From: Bradyrhizobium erythrophlei | Lineage (GTDB): Bacteria; Pseudomonadota; Alphaproteobacteria; Rhizobiales; Xanthobacteraceae | DNA: 64,000 bases | Reading direction: 5' to 3' | NCBI RefSeq assembly: GCF_900129425.1 | Contig: NZ_LT670817.1 | Location: 5,580,001-5,644,000 of the forward strand | In this document: in pieces, positions 24,709 through 34,355 of the stretch | Layout: every line of letters begins with the position of its first letter | Numbering within the stretch: the stretch's first letter is position 1 | Made by a program: the position numbers and the translations under genes | The notes under the pieces: model-generated | Seen by the model: the letters and a program-made list of their open reading frames with translations, nothing else | Told to the model about the DNA's origin: nothing | Databases searched by the model: none

Positions 24709-25955
24709 GCCGCGCGCTCCCGGCCCAGTCGGGCGCGGATGTCGAGCATGTCGGCGAACGCATCGAATATCTTGCGCATCTGCGGCGGCTTGTACGGAAA
24801 GACGTCTGGCGGGTCCATGTTGTGAACAATGGCGGTATTGTCCGCCTCAAAGATCAGCAGCGATCCGCTCTTTGTTTCCGCACAGTCCACGATAAAATAA
24901 TCAAGGCCGACGCGATCGGCCAGGCCGGTCAGCGCGGTCTGGTGGCGGCGCGCGAAGCCGATGTCGAACGTCCGCATGAAGGTCTCTTCTTCGAGACGCT
25001 TGGCCGCACTGTCCGACATTCCCGCGTTGAGATACCAGATGTCCCAGCGTTCGGCGATCGCCATGTGGCAGGCGTAGGGCCGACCATCGACGAACACGAC
25101 ACGGTACTTGCGAAACAGGCCGTCAGCGCCGGAGTAATCGACAAACCGCGAGATGAAGAATTCCTGTTCCTGCCGTTGCTCAAGATAGCGCGCCAGCGCG
25201 GCGCGGTCGTCGAGCTTGGCGAGACCTGCCCCGGCATGCGATCCGCGCGGCCTGACGATAACAGGAAAGGCAAGTTCGGCTGCGATCTCTGCGAGGGCGA
25301 GGACCGAACTCGACACGTCGGCCATCTGCTCACGTGCGATAGCGATCGTCGCCGGAATCTCGAGACCGTCGATTCCATCCAACAGGCGATGCAGCTTGTC
25401 GCGATCCATATTGCCAATGAGCTCCGGCGGATTCAGAAGCGGCCGCGGCCAGCGCGACACCGCACCGTCGATCTTGCGCAGCGCATCCCGGCAATCCTCC
25501 GAATCGGAGGCGATCACGATAGCGATGTCATGCTCGGGCAGCGGCACGGGCAATTCGACTTCCGGGATGACATACAGCGTCATCAGTTCGATCCCGGAAT
25601 CCTCCAGCAAAAACTCGATCGGCGTATTGCTGCCCATGTCGGTCGCAGCCGCCAGCGCAAGAACGCGCAGCCGGGGACGCCTCACCGGACAGGGCGAACG
25701 GAACAGTTGATGGGACGCAAGCACCTCATGCTGGATCGCAAGACCCGCCTGCTTGTCACCCAATAGTTGCGCGATCAGCGACAGATCGAGCCCCTCGCCT
25801 GCCTCGGCGGTACCGTCGAGCAGTTTGGCTATCAGGTTTCGCCACATCGGGCGAAGATCCTTGCCGTCGAACGCCATTTTCGCAAGTCTGGCCATGCCGA
25901 TCCGATCAGCGCAGAGTGGTTCGGTAACTGCGATCCGATCGAAATCAGGCTGCAT
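24705..25955 (-). CDS. ATP-grasp family ligase-like protein
   Basis: 416 residues. The N-terminal part (about 1-100) is helical and unfamiliar. From about 95 a pre-ATP-grasp Rossmann-like domain appears (RLRVLALAAATDMGSNTPIE), then an ATP-grasp domain with FPVIVRPRGSHAGAGLAKL (the phosphate-binding loop, about 232-250) and YFIVDCAETKSGSLLIFEAD, which carries the acidic Mg2+ ligands. Such enzymes join a carboxylate to an amine or thiol with ATP. It overlaps the decarboxylase gene by 4 bases, and the glycosyltransferase gene upstream ends 23 bp before it. The pairing suggests that the amine made by the decarboxylase is ligated to something; that is inference. Confidence 0.8.
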   Translation of the reverse strand: MQPDFDRIAVTEPLCADRIGMARLAKMAFDGKDLRPMWRNLIAKLLDGTAEAGEGLDLSLIAQLLGDKQAGLAIQHEVLASHQLFRSPCPVRRPRLRVLALAAATDMGSNTPIEFLLEDSGIELMTLYVIPEVELPVPLPEHDIAIVIASDSEDCRDALRKIDGAVSRWPRPLLNPPELIGNMDRDKLHRLLDGIDGLEIPATIAIAREQMADVSSSVLALAEIAAELAFPVIVRPRGSHAGAGLAKLDDRAALARYLEQRQEQEFFISRFVDYSGADGLFRKYRVVFVDGRPYACHMAIAERWDIWYLNAGMSDSAAKRLEEETFMRTFDIGFARRHQTALTGLADRVGLDYFIVDCAETKSGSLLIFEADNTAIVHNMDPPDVFPYKPPQMRKIFDAFADMLDIRARLGRERAA

Positions 25956-25978
25956 GTAAGGGCTCCGAAGGCGAGTAT

Positions 25979-26758
25979 TCAGGCAGCGTCCGCCGCGCTG
26001 ACGGGTACGGCAAATTGCGACGAGACATCGCCGTGAAAAACCGACGGGCCGACATGATCGAGGCGGCTCTCGATATCAGCCCAGATTTCGCCGCCGATAT
26101 CGGTCCAGCGTTTGCAGAAGGCAAAATCCTCGCTGAGATAAGTCCCGGTTTTTGGATCGATCATGCACTCGAACAATGCAAACCGGTTGAGACTTCCCGC
26201 GAGGGCATCGAGAGAATGTTCGCGCAAGAACTGCAGCGATGCATAGGCCGGATGCGCGCACATCTTTTCGAGAACGTGACGCCTGATCATCAGGAAACCG
26301 GTTCCGGCATAGCGCACGCGGGTAAATCCATTGACGACGACGACATGATCCGGATCCTCGATCTCCAGCACGTAATCGAGCGCGGCCGACGCCACTTGCG
26401 GCCGGTCCGACATCAGCACCCGCTTCGCCTTGTCCCAGTTGACGCGCTTGATCGGATAGACACCGGCAACCATGTCCGCGCCGCATTCGATCAGCCGGAA
26501 TACCTGCTCGGGCGTAAAGCCTATATCCGCGTCCACAAAAAGGAAATGTGTCGCGGTGGGATCGTCGAGGAATATCGTCACCAGGTTGGCGCGCGCACGG
26601 GTGATCAGCGCATCGCCATCCCGCATCAGAACCTTGAGATCGATGTTGGATTTCGATTGGATGGTCCGCTGCAATTGAAAAATCGAGCTGGCGTAGATGC
26701 TGGAGACCTGACCGCCGAAGCAGGGCGTGGCCACCACAAGGTGAATTTGGTCGGTCAT
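25979..26758 (-). CDS. GT-A-type glycosyltransferase
   Basis: 259 residues from ATG 26758 (MTDQIHLVVATPCFGGQVSS), preceded by GGAG at good spacing; a start 33 nt upstream is possible. The fold is that of inverting or retaining GT-A nucleotide-sugar transferases: SSIFQLQRTIQ, then HFLFVDADIGFTPEQVFRLI with the metal-binding D76-A-D78 motif, and MVAGVYPIKR. No signal peptide or membrane helix, so cytoplasmic. It lies between the ATP-grasp gene and the TPR-glycosyltransferase gene. The acceptor is unknown; flagellin or a surface glycan is plausible from position. Confidence 0.75.
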   Translation of the reverse strand: MTDQIHLVVATPCFGGQVSSIYASSIFQLQRTIQSKSNIDLKVLMRDGDALITRARANLVTIFLDDPTATHFLFVDADIGFTPEQVFRLIECGADMVAGVYPIKRVNWDKAKRVLMSDRPQVASAALDYVLEIEDPDHVVVVNGFTRVRYAGTGFLMIRRHVLEKMCAHPAYASLQFLREHSLDALAGSLNRFALFECMIDPKTGTYLSEDFAFCKRWTDIGGEIWADIESRLDHVGPSVFHGDVSSQFAVPVSAADAA

Positions 26759-26818
26759 GAACGGCTCCGAAGCGGCGGACGCCGCCTGCACTTCTCACCA
26801 AACAGTAAATAGACGTGG

Positions 26819-28417
26819 TTAACGAAATCCTAACGCCGGCAGGTTCGCCACGCCTGGCGACGGCGGGCTGGTCAATTGCCGCAGTCGCTCGCCGACACGC
26901 GTAATAACGCTTTCCCAGTCGCCAAAGGCCGGTTGCCGGAACAACTCCGCCGTCGGGTACCACGGGCTGTCCCCGCGATTCCTCATCCAGCGAAAATCCG
27001 CCGCGTAGGGAAGCAGGATCAGGACTGGCTTGCCCAGCGCTGCCGCCAGATGCGCGACGGCGGTATCGACCGACACCACGACATCGAACAACGAGATGAC
27101 GGCGGCGGTATCGGCGAAATCACGCAATCCGTCGCCAAGGTGGACAAGGTTCGGCAGGCCACGCAGGACTTCGCCGTCCGCGCTGCGCAGATCGCTCTGC
27201 AGGCTGAAACACTGGACCGGCGGATTCTCAAACAACGCGGCGAGACGCGCCAATGCTATCGACCGGTTACTGTCGTTTTTGTGCGACGGCTGACCGGACC
27301 AGACAAATCCGGCGCGCGGGCTTCCCGCCGGCAAACGATCTCGCCAATAGGCGACACGCTCCGCGGGCGCAGCCAGATATGGAATGGCCGCCGGGATCGT
27401 CTCTAACCGGGTTCCCGATGCGAGGGGAAGGCTGAGCAGAGGACAGTGCAAGTCGAACGCCGGAAGCGGTGCACCGGAAGCAACGACGGTAATGCCCTCG
27501 AGCTGCGACAACAGCGGCTGCAACTCCGGCTGAACCTCACAGATGACTTTCGCATCCCGGCCGGCAAGCAGCGAGGCATAGCGAATGAACTGGATCGTAT
27601 CGCCAAACCCCTGCTCGGCGTGGAGCAGAATGGTTTTCCCGGAGATGGGCTGGTCTCCCAGCCACAACGGCGCCTGAAACTGGCGACGGTGTCGGACAAA
27701 TGCGCCCGTCTTCCAGCGCCATTCATATTCCTTCCAGCCGGCCTCGAAATCGCCCATGGTCAGCCGCGTCATGGCGGCCTCGAAATGGGCTTCAGCAAAC
27801 TCCGGCGCGGTCGCGAGCGCAGCCTCGAAGTGAGCGAGCGCTTCGACGGGCCTGTCAAGCCGGCGAAGCGCGTGACCCCGATTGGTCAGGATCTGCGGAT
27901 GACCCGGCATCGCCGCAAGCGCCTTGTCGTAGCTCGCCATCGCTTCAACGGGCTGGTTCTGTCGCAGCAGCGCATTGCCCCTGTTTACGAGAGCCCCGAC
28001 GTGGCCCGGCTTGCGCGTAAGCACGTCATCGAAATTCGAAAGCGCCTCGGCGACGTGGCCAAGTGCGAGACAGGCATTGCCGAGATTGTAGAGAATTTCC
28101 GGATGATCCGGCGCAAGGTGCAATGCGTTGCGGAAACTTGCAATGGCCTCGTCGTAGCGTCCGGTGGTGTGAAGCGCCAGCCCGAGATTCGACATCGCAT
28201 CCGCGGAGCTGGAATTAATCCTGAGTGCTTCCGAGAGGAAGTGGAGCGCCTCGACCATGCGATGGCGCTGGAAGTTGAGCATTCCAAGCAAGTGCAATGC
28301 ATCGAAGTCCCGGGGCCGGTGTTCCAGAATTCCCGTGCACAGCCGTTCCGTCTTGTCGAGATCGCCTTGCTGAAAGGAGCTGAAAGCCTGCCGCTGCAAG
28401 CGGGACAGGTTCGGCAT
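26819..28417 (-). CDS. TPR-glycosyltransferase fusion protein
   Basis: 532 residues from ATG 28417; a TTG at 28450 preceded by GGGAAAG is an alternative. Residues about 1-240 are six or seven TPR repeats (YDEAIASFRNALHLAPDHPE, PVEAMASYDKALAAMPGHPQ). The C-terminal half is a GT-B-like domain related to heptosyltransferase/GT9-type modules: HAEQGFGDTIQFIRYASLLA, VSVDTAVAHLAAALGKPVLI and RWMRNRGDSPWYPT. TPR-GT proteins such as Caulobacter FlmG (TPR plus GT41) glycosylate flagellin, the TPR part holding the protein. Placement between flgL and the flagellin genes fits, but the catalytic module here is not GT41. Confidence 0.82.
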   Translation of the reverse strand: MPNLSRLQRQAFSSFQQGDLDKTERLCTGILEHRPRDFDALHLLGMLNFQRHRMVEALHFLSEALRINSSSADAMSNLGLALHTTGRYDEAIASFRNALHLAPDHPEILYNLGNACLALGHVAEALSNFDDVLTRKPGHVGALVNRGNALLRQNQPVEAMASYDKALAAMPGHPQILTNRGHALRRLDRPVEALAHFEAALATAPEFAEAHFEAAMTRLTMGDFEAGWKEYEWRWKTGAFVRHRRQFQAPLWLGDQPISGKTILLHAEQGFGDTIQFIRYASLLAGRDAKVICEVQPELQPLLSQLEGITVVASGAPLPAFDLHCPLLSLPLASGTRLETIPAAIPYLAAPAERVAYWRDRLPAGSPRAGFVWSGQPSHKNDSNRSIALARLAALFENPPVQCFSLQSDLRSADGEVLRGLPNLVHLGDGLRDFADTAAVISLFDVVVSVDTAVAHLAAALGKPVLILLPYAADFRWMRNRGDSPWYPTAELFRQPAFGDWESVITRVGERLRQLTSPPSPGVANLPALGFR

Positions 28418-28598
28418 ATGCCCGGATGAATTTTTCCGCTTCGCCGACAAAGGGCAGTCTTTCCCGGGGATACACCATCTCGAAAGCAGCCGAAGCCTCG
28501 ACCAGACTGGGAGAGCTGCCAGATCGATTTCGAATCAGCCAATGCCTTCCAAGTTAGCATTTTCTCCGGGCGTTCCGCTCCCGGAAGCAGACTATCCG

Positions 28599-30497
28599 TT
28601 AGCCGACCGGTAGATATTTGGTCAGAGTGAGCTGCGAGAGCATCGAGGTGGTCTGGTAGGACGCCTGCAGGCTGTTCTGAAGCGCCAGGATCTCACTGGC
28701 CACCTGATCGGTAGAAACGGTTTCGGTCGTGTTGACGATGTTTTGCAGCATCGATTGGGACTGGGCCTGGCGGGCTCCGGCATCCTGTATCGTCGTCTGC
28801 GCGGTTGCCATGTCCGTCTGAATATCCTGGATGGTTTGCTGCCCCGGCTGCGGCGTCAGATTTTGTGTTATCCGACTGCTCAGTGCCGAGATTTGCGCGG
28901 CCGAATTCGTTCCTGTCGGCGAGGCCGTGAACGCGGCATAAACGGCCAGCGCTTGAACCTGCGAACGAATCGCCGGTTCGTCAGCCTGTATCCCGTATTG
29001 CACGGTCACCGACTGATCGACCAGGGCGGTCGACGATGCGCGCGCCGAACTGGTCGGTCCCGGATTGCCGGTGTACCAGGACACCGTGTTCGCCGGCGTG
29101 CCGCTGACCAGCGACGTCGCAGACCCCAGCGGGGAGCCGCTGACCCGCAGCGGCGGCAGGGTCGCCGTCGCGGTGCCGCCGCTGAAACCGAGCGCCGCGA
29201 ACGCGGCGGAGTTCGAACTGCTGACCGTCAGGGGCGCGCCGTCGTTGGACTGCAGCGTGACCACGCCGCCGCTGATGGTCGACGGGGTCGTGGTGCCGCT
29301 GATGGAGTCGATTTTTGTCAACAACGTCTGGACGCTGTCGGTGACGTTGAGCTCGTTGCCGGTCGCGCCGGAGGCGACGAAAGTGATGGGCGTGCCGTTG
29401 ACGGTGATGGTGTCGCCAGCCGCAAAACTGCTGGCCAGCGAGTTCGTGCCCGAGACGCCGGACAACGCCGTCGCGCCGGTGACCGGAGCGGGCGGAGTAG
29501 CGTGGTTGTTGACCACGGCTCCCGTGGCTGCGCCGTCTGAACCGAAGAAATCATTTCCGGCCTCAACCGCCGACGCGGCCACCAGCGACGTATTGGCCAC
29601 CGTTCCGATCGCGGTGGTCAGCGCCGCGTTCAGGTTGGCGGCGGTTGCCGTCGAGTTGGCGCCGATGGCGAAGCTTCCGGCCGGCGGCGGATTTGCGCTT
29701 GAGGCCGTCAATTGAATCGATTGGGTGGTGCCGTCGGGCAGATTGAACGTGAAGCTGACCTGATCACCCGGGTTCGGATTGGTGGCGCCAAGGTCGACCG
29801 AAATGGCCGCTGGCGAGCCGGCGGGGCCACTGACGGTCGCGCCCGTCAATGTCGACGACACCGAATTGAGCTTCAGACCGAACGGCGAGCCTGCGACGTC
29901 TTCGGCGACGTTCACCGCGGTCGGCGTCGACGGTGGCGTCGAAATAACCAATCGCCCGGTCGGCGGCGTTCCGGTACCGAGATCGGCCTGCAGGCGTTCG
30001 GCGGTCACCTGCTTCAATCCGGCCTGCGAGCTGGTTCCATTGAGGATGGTGTCGAGCGAGGCCACCGACGGCGTATTGATGGCGCTGCCCGAAAACAGAT
30101 AGCGGTCGCCCGATTGGGTATTGAGAATGCCCAGCATCGAAGACAGCTGGGACATGGCGGTTTGCTGACCGATGGTCTGACCGTTGCTGCCGAGAGTTTG
30201 CGATGCGCTGTTCGCGCTCGTTTGAACCGTGGTTCCAATGTTGACCAGGGCCTGCAGCGCGGTGTTGGCAACGCCGATGTTGGTCGTGATGTTGGTCATC
30301 GTGTCGGTGAATGCGGAAATGCTGGCCAGTTGCGACCGCGCCGCGATGGCGAATCCCTCGTTGACGCCCATGCCGGCATAGGTGGTCGACTTCTCTCCGG
30401 TGGCGAGCTGCGTCGACAGGTTGGTGAGCTGGTTGTTGATGTTCAGCACCGCCTGTCCGAGGGCAGAGCTGGCATAACTTACGCTATTGATGGCCAT
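28599..30497 (-). CDS. flgL: Flagellar hook-filament junction protein FlgL (enlarged)
   Basis: 632 residues, about twice a typical enteric FlgL. The N-terminal D0/D1 part is flagellin-like (SALGQAVLNINNQLTNLSTQ, TQSGDRYLFSG) and the C-terminal part ends with the coiled-coil helix (VASEILALQNSLQASYQTTS). The extra length is in the middle (about 180-540). Residues 317-440 of that insertion align with residues 217-350 of FlgE (shared PVTGATALSG-like lead, NSLxSSFxAGxTITVxG). It starts 10 bp after flgK. Its export chaperone is probably the FlgN-like protein at 17531. Confidence 0.9.
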   Translation of the reverse strand: MAINSVSYASSALGQAVLNINNQLTNLSTQLATGEKSTTYAGMGVNEGFAIAARSQLASISAFTDTMTNITTNIGVANTALQALVNIGTTVQTSANSASQTLGSNGQTIGQQTAMSQLSSMLGILNTQSGDRYLFSGSAINTPSVASLDTILNGTSSQAGLKQVTAERLQADLGTGTPPTGRLVISTPPSTPTAVNVAEDVAGSPFGLKLNSVSSTLTGATVSGPAGSPAAISVDLGATNPNPGDQVSFTFNLPDGTTQSIQLTASSANPPPAGSFAIGANSTATAANLNAALTTAIGTVANTSLVAASAVEAGNDFFGSDGAATGAVVNNHATPPAPVTGATALSGVSGTNSLASSFAAGDTITVNGTPITFVASGATGNELNVTDSVQTLLTKIDSISGTTTPSTISGGVVTLQSNDGAPLTVSSSNSAAFAALGFSGGTATATLPPLRVSGSPLGSATSLVSGTPANTVSWYTGNPGPTSSARASSTALVDQSVTVQYGIQADEPAIRSQVQALAVYAAFTASPTGTNSAAQISALSSRITQNLTPQPGQQTIQDIQTDMATAQTTIQDAGARQAQSQSMLQNIVNTTETVSTDQVASEILALQNSLQASYQTTSMLSQLTLTKYLPVG

Positions 30498-30507
30498 CGG
30501 GATCGCC

Positions 30508-32391
30508 TTACAATTGAGCCTGCAGCAGGGTATTCATCATGCTTTGAACGACCGACATCACGTGAGCATTGGCGGCGTAGGCGTTCTGGAGCGCGATCAG
30601 GTTCGACATTTCGGTGTCGATACTGACGCCGGCAGTGGAATTGAATTTCTGCTGCAACGTGTTGACAACAACGTCCTGGCCCTGCTGCAATTGCGTCGCC
30701 GACGTGGCCGCATTGGCTTGCAGGCTGATAAATTGCTGCATGTAGCCGGTGAGCGTCCCCGTGAACGGCGCCGCGCTCGAACCGAGTCCCGTTTGCGGGG
30801 AATAGGTGGACGTCCCCGAGGTCAGCTGCGTATAGAGAAAGTTCGAACGCGTGGCGTCGCCGGGCTGTGTCGCCGGCGAGGTGCTGTACACCGTCATGTT
30901 CGATGGATTGCTGAGCAGCGCCGGATTGACCTGGATGCGCCCTGCAAGCCCGGTCATTTGCGAGCCGCTGCCGGTGATCGCGCCGGTGTACAGCGAACTG
31001 CCGTCGGTAAACAATGGCAGCTGAGCGCTGCCGCCCGCAAGCGATGAAACTGTTGCCGTGACTGAGGCCGAGTTGACGGTCGCCGTATTGGTGCCGTTGT
31101 CGACCACGCGCAGCGTCGAGCCGGAGGGATTGGAGAATTGCAGATTGGAACTGCTGCCGAGCGCCGCGGTCACTTGCGCGACGACGGATGCCATTCCGCC
31201 GGAGAAATTGACGCCGATCACCGGATTGTTGGGATTGCCCCCGGTATTCGACAACGGAAGCGCGGACGGATCATTGACCTCCACGATCGTGACATTGTGC
31301 TGGGTGCCGGTAGCAGTGTCGGTATAGGTGAAATTGAGCGTATTGCCGGGCTGCATGTTCGACAGATTGAGATCGAATCCGGCCTTCGGCGCCAGCGTGG
31401 CGGGGGCGGCAGTACCCGCGGTGGTCTGGTCCGACAGCGCGCTCGACATCGACGCCGCAAGCTGATCGACCTGCGTCTGCGCCTGGACCAGAGTCTGGTC
31501 GCGCAGTGTCAGATCGGCGGCGATCTGCCCCGAAGTGATCGTATTGTTCGCGACCATGTCAAAGGAAGCGCCATTCGGAAGTTGGATCGTGAGCGAACCA
31601 ACGCCGGATTTGCTCGGATCGGTATTGTACAGCGAGTTGGCGGTCAGCGCGCCCGGCGAGCTGAACGCCATCTGGGAGGCCTGCCCGGCGGCTACCAGCT
31701 GAATCCCGGAATTCGTGAACACGCTGGTCTGGTTGGAAGCGTCGGTAACGACCCGCACATCCATCAATGTCGACAGCTGATTGATCGCGGTATCTCGTTG
31801 ATCCATCAGCGTCGCGGCGGCGGGATCGGTTGGACTCAATCCCTGCAGCTGGGTATTGATCGTCGCGATCTGGGTCAGATCCGTGTTGGCCTGGCCCACA
31901 GCGGTACCGATATCCTGGTTCACGTTCGAGCGCAGCGACTGGATGCCTTGCGACGTTGTATTCAGTTGCTGCGCCAGTGATTGCGCCGCCGACAACGCCG
32001 AGACCTGAGCGGATTGGGTGCCCGAATTCGCCGACAGCCCCTGCAGCGCCGTCGTGAAATTGCTCAGCGCCGTTTCGAGGGTATTGCTGCTTCCAGGCGT
32101 CCCGTAGACGCTTTGCAGCTGGCCCAGAATATTCGACATCTGGTCGGCATAGGCGCCGCCGGAGGTTTCGGTGCGCAATTGGCTCTGGACGTACAGATCG
32201 AGCTGGCGGCTGACGCCGGTGACCTGGACGCCCGAGCCCGCGCCGCCGCTGGCCGTTTCGATCTGGTTGACGGTTTGGGTGACGTAGCCGGGCGTCTGCG
32301 CGTTCGCGACATTGCCCGACACAACCGAAAGCGCGGCCTGGTTGGCGCGCAGACCGGACATCGCAGTGGCGAGGGCTGAACTCAAACCCAT
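30508..32391 (-). CDS. flgK: Flagellar hook-associated protein FlgK (HAP1)
   Basis: 627 residues. FlgK forms the first junction zone between hook and filament. The N-terminal motif SALATAMSGLRANQAALSVV and VSGNVANAQTPGYVTQTVNQ, the GSNTLETALSNFTTALQGLS segment and the C-terminal SNLIALQNAYAANAHVMSVV helix are diagnostic. The central part is Ser/Thr/Ala-rich. It starts 49 bp after flgE and is followed closely by flgL, so flgE-flgK-flgL form one leftward operon. Confidence 0.95.
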   Translation of the reverse strand: MGLSSALATAMSGLRANQAALSVVSGNVANAQTPGYVTQTVNQIETASGGAGSGVQVTGVSRQLDLYVQSQLRTETSGGAYADQMSNILGQLQSVYGTPGSSNTLETALSNFTTALQGLSANSGTQSAQVSALSAAQSLAQQLNTTSQGIQSLRSNVNQDIGTAVGQANTDLTQIATINTQLQGLSPTDPAAATLMDQRDTAINQLSTLMDVRVVTDASNQTSVFTNSGIQLVAAGQASQMAFSSPGALTANSLYNTDPSKSGVGSLTIQLPNGASFDMVANNTITSGQIAADLTLRDQTLVQAQTQVDQLAASMSSALSDQTTAGTAAPATLAPKAGFDLNLSNMQPGNTLNFTYTDTATGTQHNVTIVEVNDPSALPLSNTGGNPNNPVIGVNFSGGMASVVAQVTAALGSSSNLQFSNPSGSTLRVVDNGTNTATVNSASVTATVSSLAGGSAQLPLFTDGSSLYTGAITGSGSQMTGLAGRIQVNPALLSNPSNMTVYSTSPATQPGDATRSNFLYTQLTSGTSTYSPQTGLGSSAAPFTGTLTGYMQQFISLQANAATSATQLQQGQDVVVNTLQQKFNSTAGVSIDTEMSNLIALQNAYAANAHVMSVVQSMMNTLLQAQL

Positions 32392-32440
32392 CTTTATGGC
32401 CCGCCTTGAATTACGTCATACCGATTACTGCCGGCACCGA

Positions 32441-34285
32441 TCAGCGCAGCACGGCCAGCAAACTCTGAACCATGTCGTTGGCCGTGGTGATTACCTTGGT
32501 GTTTGCCGAGTAGGCCTGCTGAGTGACGATCAGCTTGGTGAACTGGTCGGCGATGTCGGTGTTCGATCCTTCGAGCGACGAACCGCTGATGGTTCCGGAG
32601 GCGCCGGCGATGGCCGCTCCCGACTGTTCGGTCGGAGCATAGGCTTCGCCGTTGAGCGCCTGCAGGTAATTCGTACCGTTGAAGTGCGACAGCGTCACCG
32701 AGGCAAGATCGAGGTTTTGACCGTTGGAAAACGTGCCGACCACGAGGCCGTTATTGTTGATGGCAACCGACTGAAGCTGGCCGGCGGCATAACCGTTTTG
32801 CTGGATGGTGTTGATGGTCGCGGTGCCGCCGGTGCTGGCAAATTGCGTCAAACCGTTGGAGCCGAGGTTGAACGAAACGTTTCCGAGGGATTGACCGCTC
32901 ACGGTCACTCCCGGGATGGTGATGGCGGTACCCGACGGACTCGACAGAGATCCATTGGAGTTGAACGTAAAGTTTTGACCAACGTTGACCCAGCCGACCT
33001 GCGTGCCGGTTGCGGTAGGATCGGTCTGATAGAAAAGATTCCAGGTGTCCTGATGCGGGCTGCCGAGCGCGGCGCTGTCGCTCTTGACCCAGCGCAGCTG
33101 CACGTTGACCGGCGTTCCCGCCGCGTTGTAGCCCGTCACCGCGCCGCCGCTGATGGATTCATTGTTAAAAGCCGTGAGGTCGTTTCCAATTACGAAGCCG
33201 GTGCCGATGCCGCCGCCGCCGGTGCGTGCTGCCGTCATGGTGGTCGGGAAGCCCAGCGCGCCGAACGCCGACGCGTTGTTACTGGCGACGCTAAGATTGG
33301 CCGCCGTGCCGGTATGCAGCGTAATCGCGCCGGTGCTTGCGTTGATGGTCGGTGCAACGCCGGTGATCGCGGCGATCTTCCCGAGGAGTGTCCCGACGGT
33401 GTCAGAGATGTCGATGTTGATAGGAGTAACGCCGACGGCAGTGGTGCCGGCCGTGGAGCCGGTGTTCACGAAGTTGATAACCTGGCCGTCCACCGTGATG
33501 GTATTGCCGGCCACAAAGCTGGACGTCAGCGAGTTGCTTGGGGCCGTCCCGGACAGCAGCGTTGCGGCTGTGATCGGGCCCGGCGTTGCAGCCTGGTTCA
33601 GGGCAGCGGAGCCGGTGACTGCGTTGTCGCCAAAAGGCGTCGCCGGCGTGCCCAACACCAGGGGATTCTGGGTGAAGTCGGCGGTGTTCAACCCTCCGTA
33701 CCCGGTGATGGTGCCCGCGGCCGCGGTCGTGCTTGCCGTGGTCGCCGGCACCGTCGGAAGGTTCGCGGCATATTGAATGGAGCTGGTGGCCTGCGCGGGA
33801 ACGAAGTTATTCTGGAATTGAAGCACCTGCGGAACGTTGCCGGTTGGGTTTCCGGTCTTGGAATCGACCGTGACACCCATCAGATAATATCCCGCGCCGT
33901 TGACGAGATTGCCGTTGGCATTGACCTGAAAATCGCCGGCGCGGGTATAGTCGGTGATGCCGCTGAAGACCGGCTGATTGTCCACCGTGCCGGTGGAGGC
34001 CTGCACCGAGAAGAAGCCGTCACCGTTGATCGCCATGTTGGTGGCGACGGTCGATGCGGAGACGGTGCCTGACGTCGAGATCGTCGCTTGCGCGTAGGCG
34101 GTGACGCCACCTGACACCTGCCGGCTGGGCGTGGTTGCGTCCGGAATGAGATCCTCGAAACTGGTATTGATGCCCTTGTAGCCGACGGTCGAGGCATTCG
34201 CGATGTTGCCGGAAATATTCTGCAGCGAGAAGGATTGAGCCTGCAGGCCGCCAACCGCGGTAGTCAGTGCATCGAAGATACCCAT
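32441..34285 (-). CDS. flgE: Flagellar hook protein FlgE (enlarged)
   Basis: 614 residues, longer than the roughly 400 of enteric FlgE but usual for this lineage. The N-terminal rod/hook motif (SLQNISGNIANASTVGYKGI), MAINGDGFFSV, the DYTRAGDFQVNANGNLVNG motif and the C-terminal EGSNTDIADQFTKLIVTQQA are clear. The centre contains the module also found in FlgL (about residues 217-350). A sigma-54 element lies 71 bp upstream of the ATG. First gene of flgE-flgK-flgL. Confidence 0.95.
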   Translation of the reverse strand: MGIFDALTTAVGGLQAQSFSLQNISGNIANASTVGYKGINTSFEDLIPDATTPSRQVSGGVTAYAQATISTSGTVSASTVATNMAINGDGFFSVQASTGTVDNQPVFSGITDYTRAGDFQVNANGNLVNGAGYYLMGVTVDSKTGNPTGNVPQVLQFQNNFVPAQATSSIQYAANLPTVPATTASTTAAAGTITGYGGLNTADFTQNPLVLGTPATPFGDNAVTGSAALNQAATPGPITAATLLSGTAPSNSLTSSFVAGNTITVDGQVINFVNTGSTAGTTAVGVTPINIDISDTVGTLLGKIAAITGVAPTINASTGAITLHTGTAANLSVASNNASAFGALGFPTTMTAARTGGGGIGTGFVIGNDLTAFNNESISGGAVTGYNAAGTPVNVQLRWVKSDSAALGSPHQDTWNLFYQTDPTATGTQVGWVNVGQNFTFNSNGSLSSPSGTAITIPGVTVSGQSLGNVSFNLGSNGLTQFASTGGTATINTIQQNGYAAGQLQSVAINNNGLVVGTFSNGQNLDLASVTLSHFNGTNYLQALNGEAYAPTEQSGAAIAGASGTISGSSLEGSNTDIADQFTKLIVTQQAYSANTKVITTANDMVQSLLAVLR

Positions 34286-34355
34286 AACATTGTCTCCATT
34301 CGAGCCGGGCGGCCAGCCGGCATTGCCGTGCCATGGCCGTCATCGAAGGAGACAT

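Noticed and set aside
32312..34072. 586-residue plus-strand frame opposite flgE
   Set aside because: Antisense of the hook gene; no motif.
34326..34341. Second sigma-54-like site upstream of flgE
   Set aside because: CGTGCCA is present, but spacing between GC and GG is 9 rather than 10; the nearby site with exact spacing is preferred.
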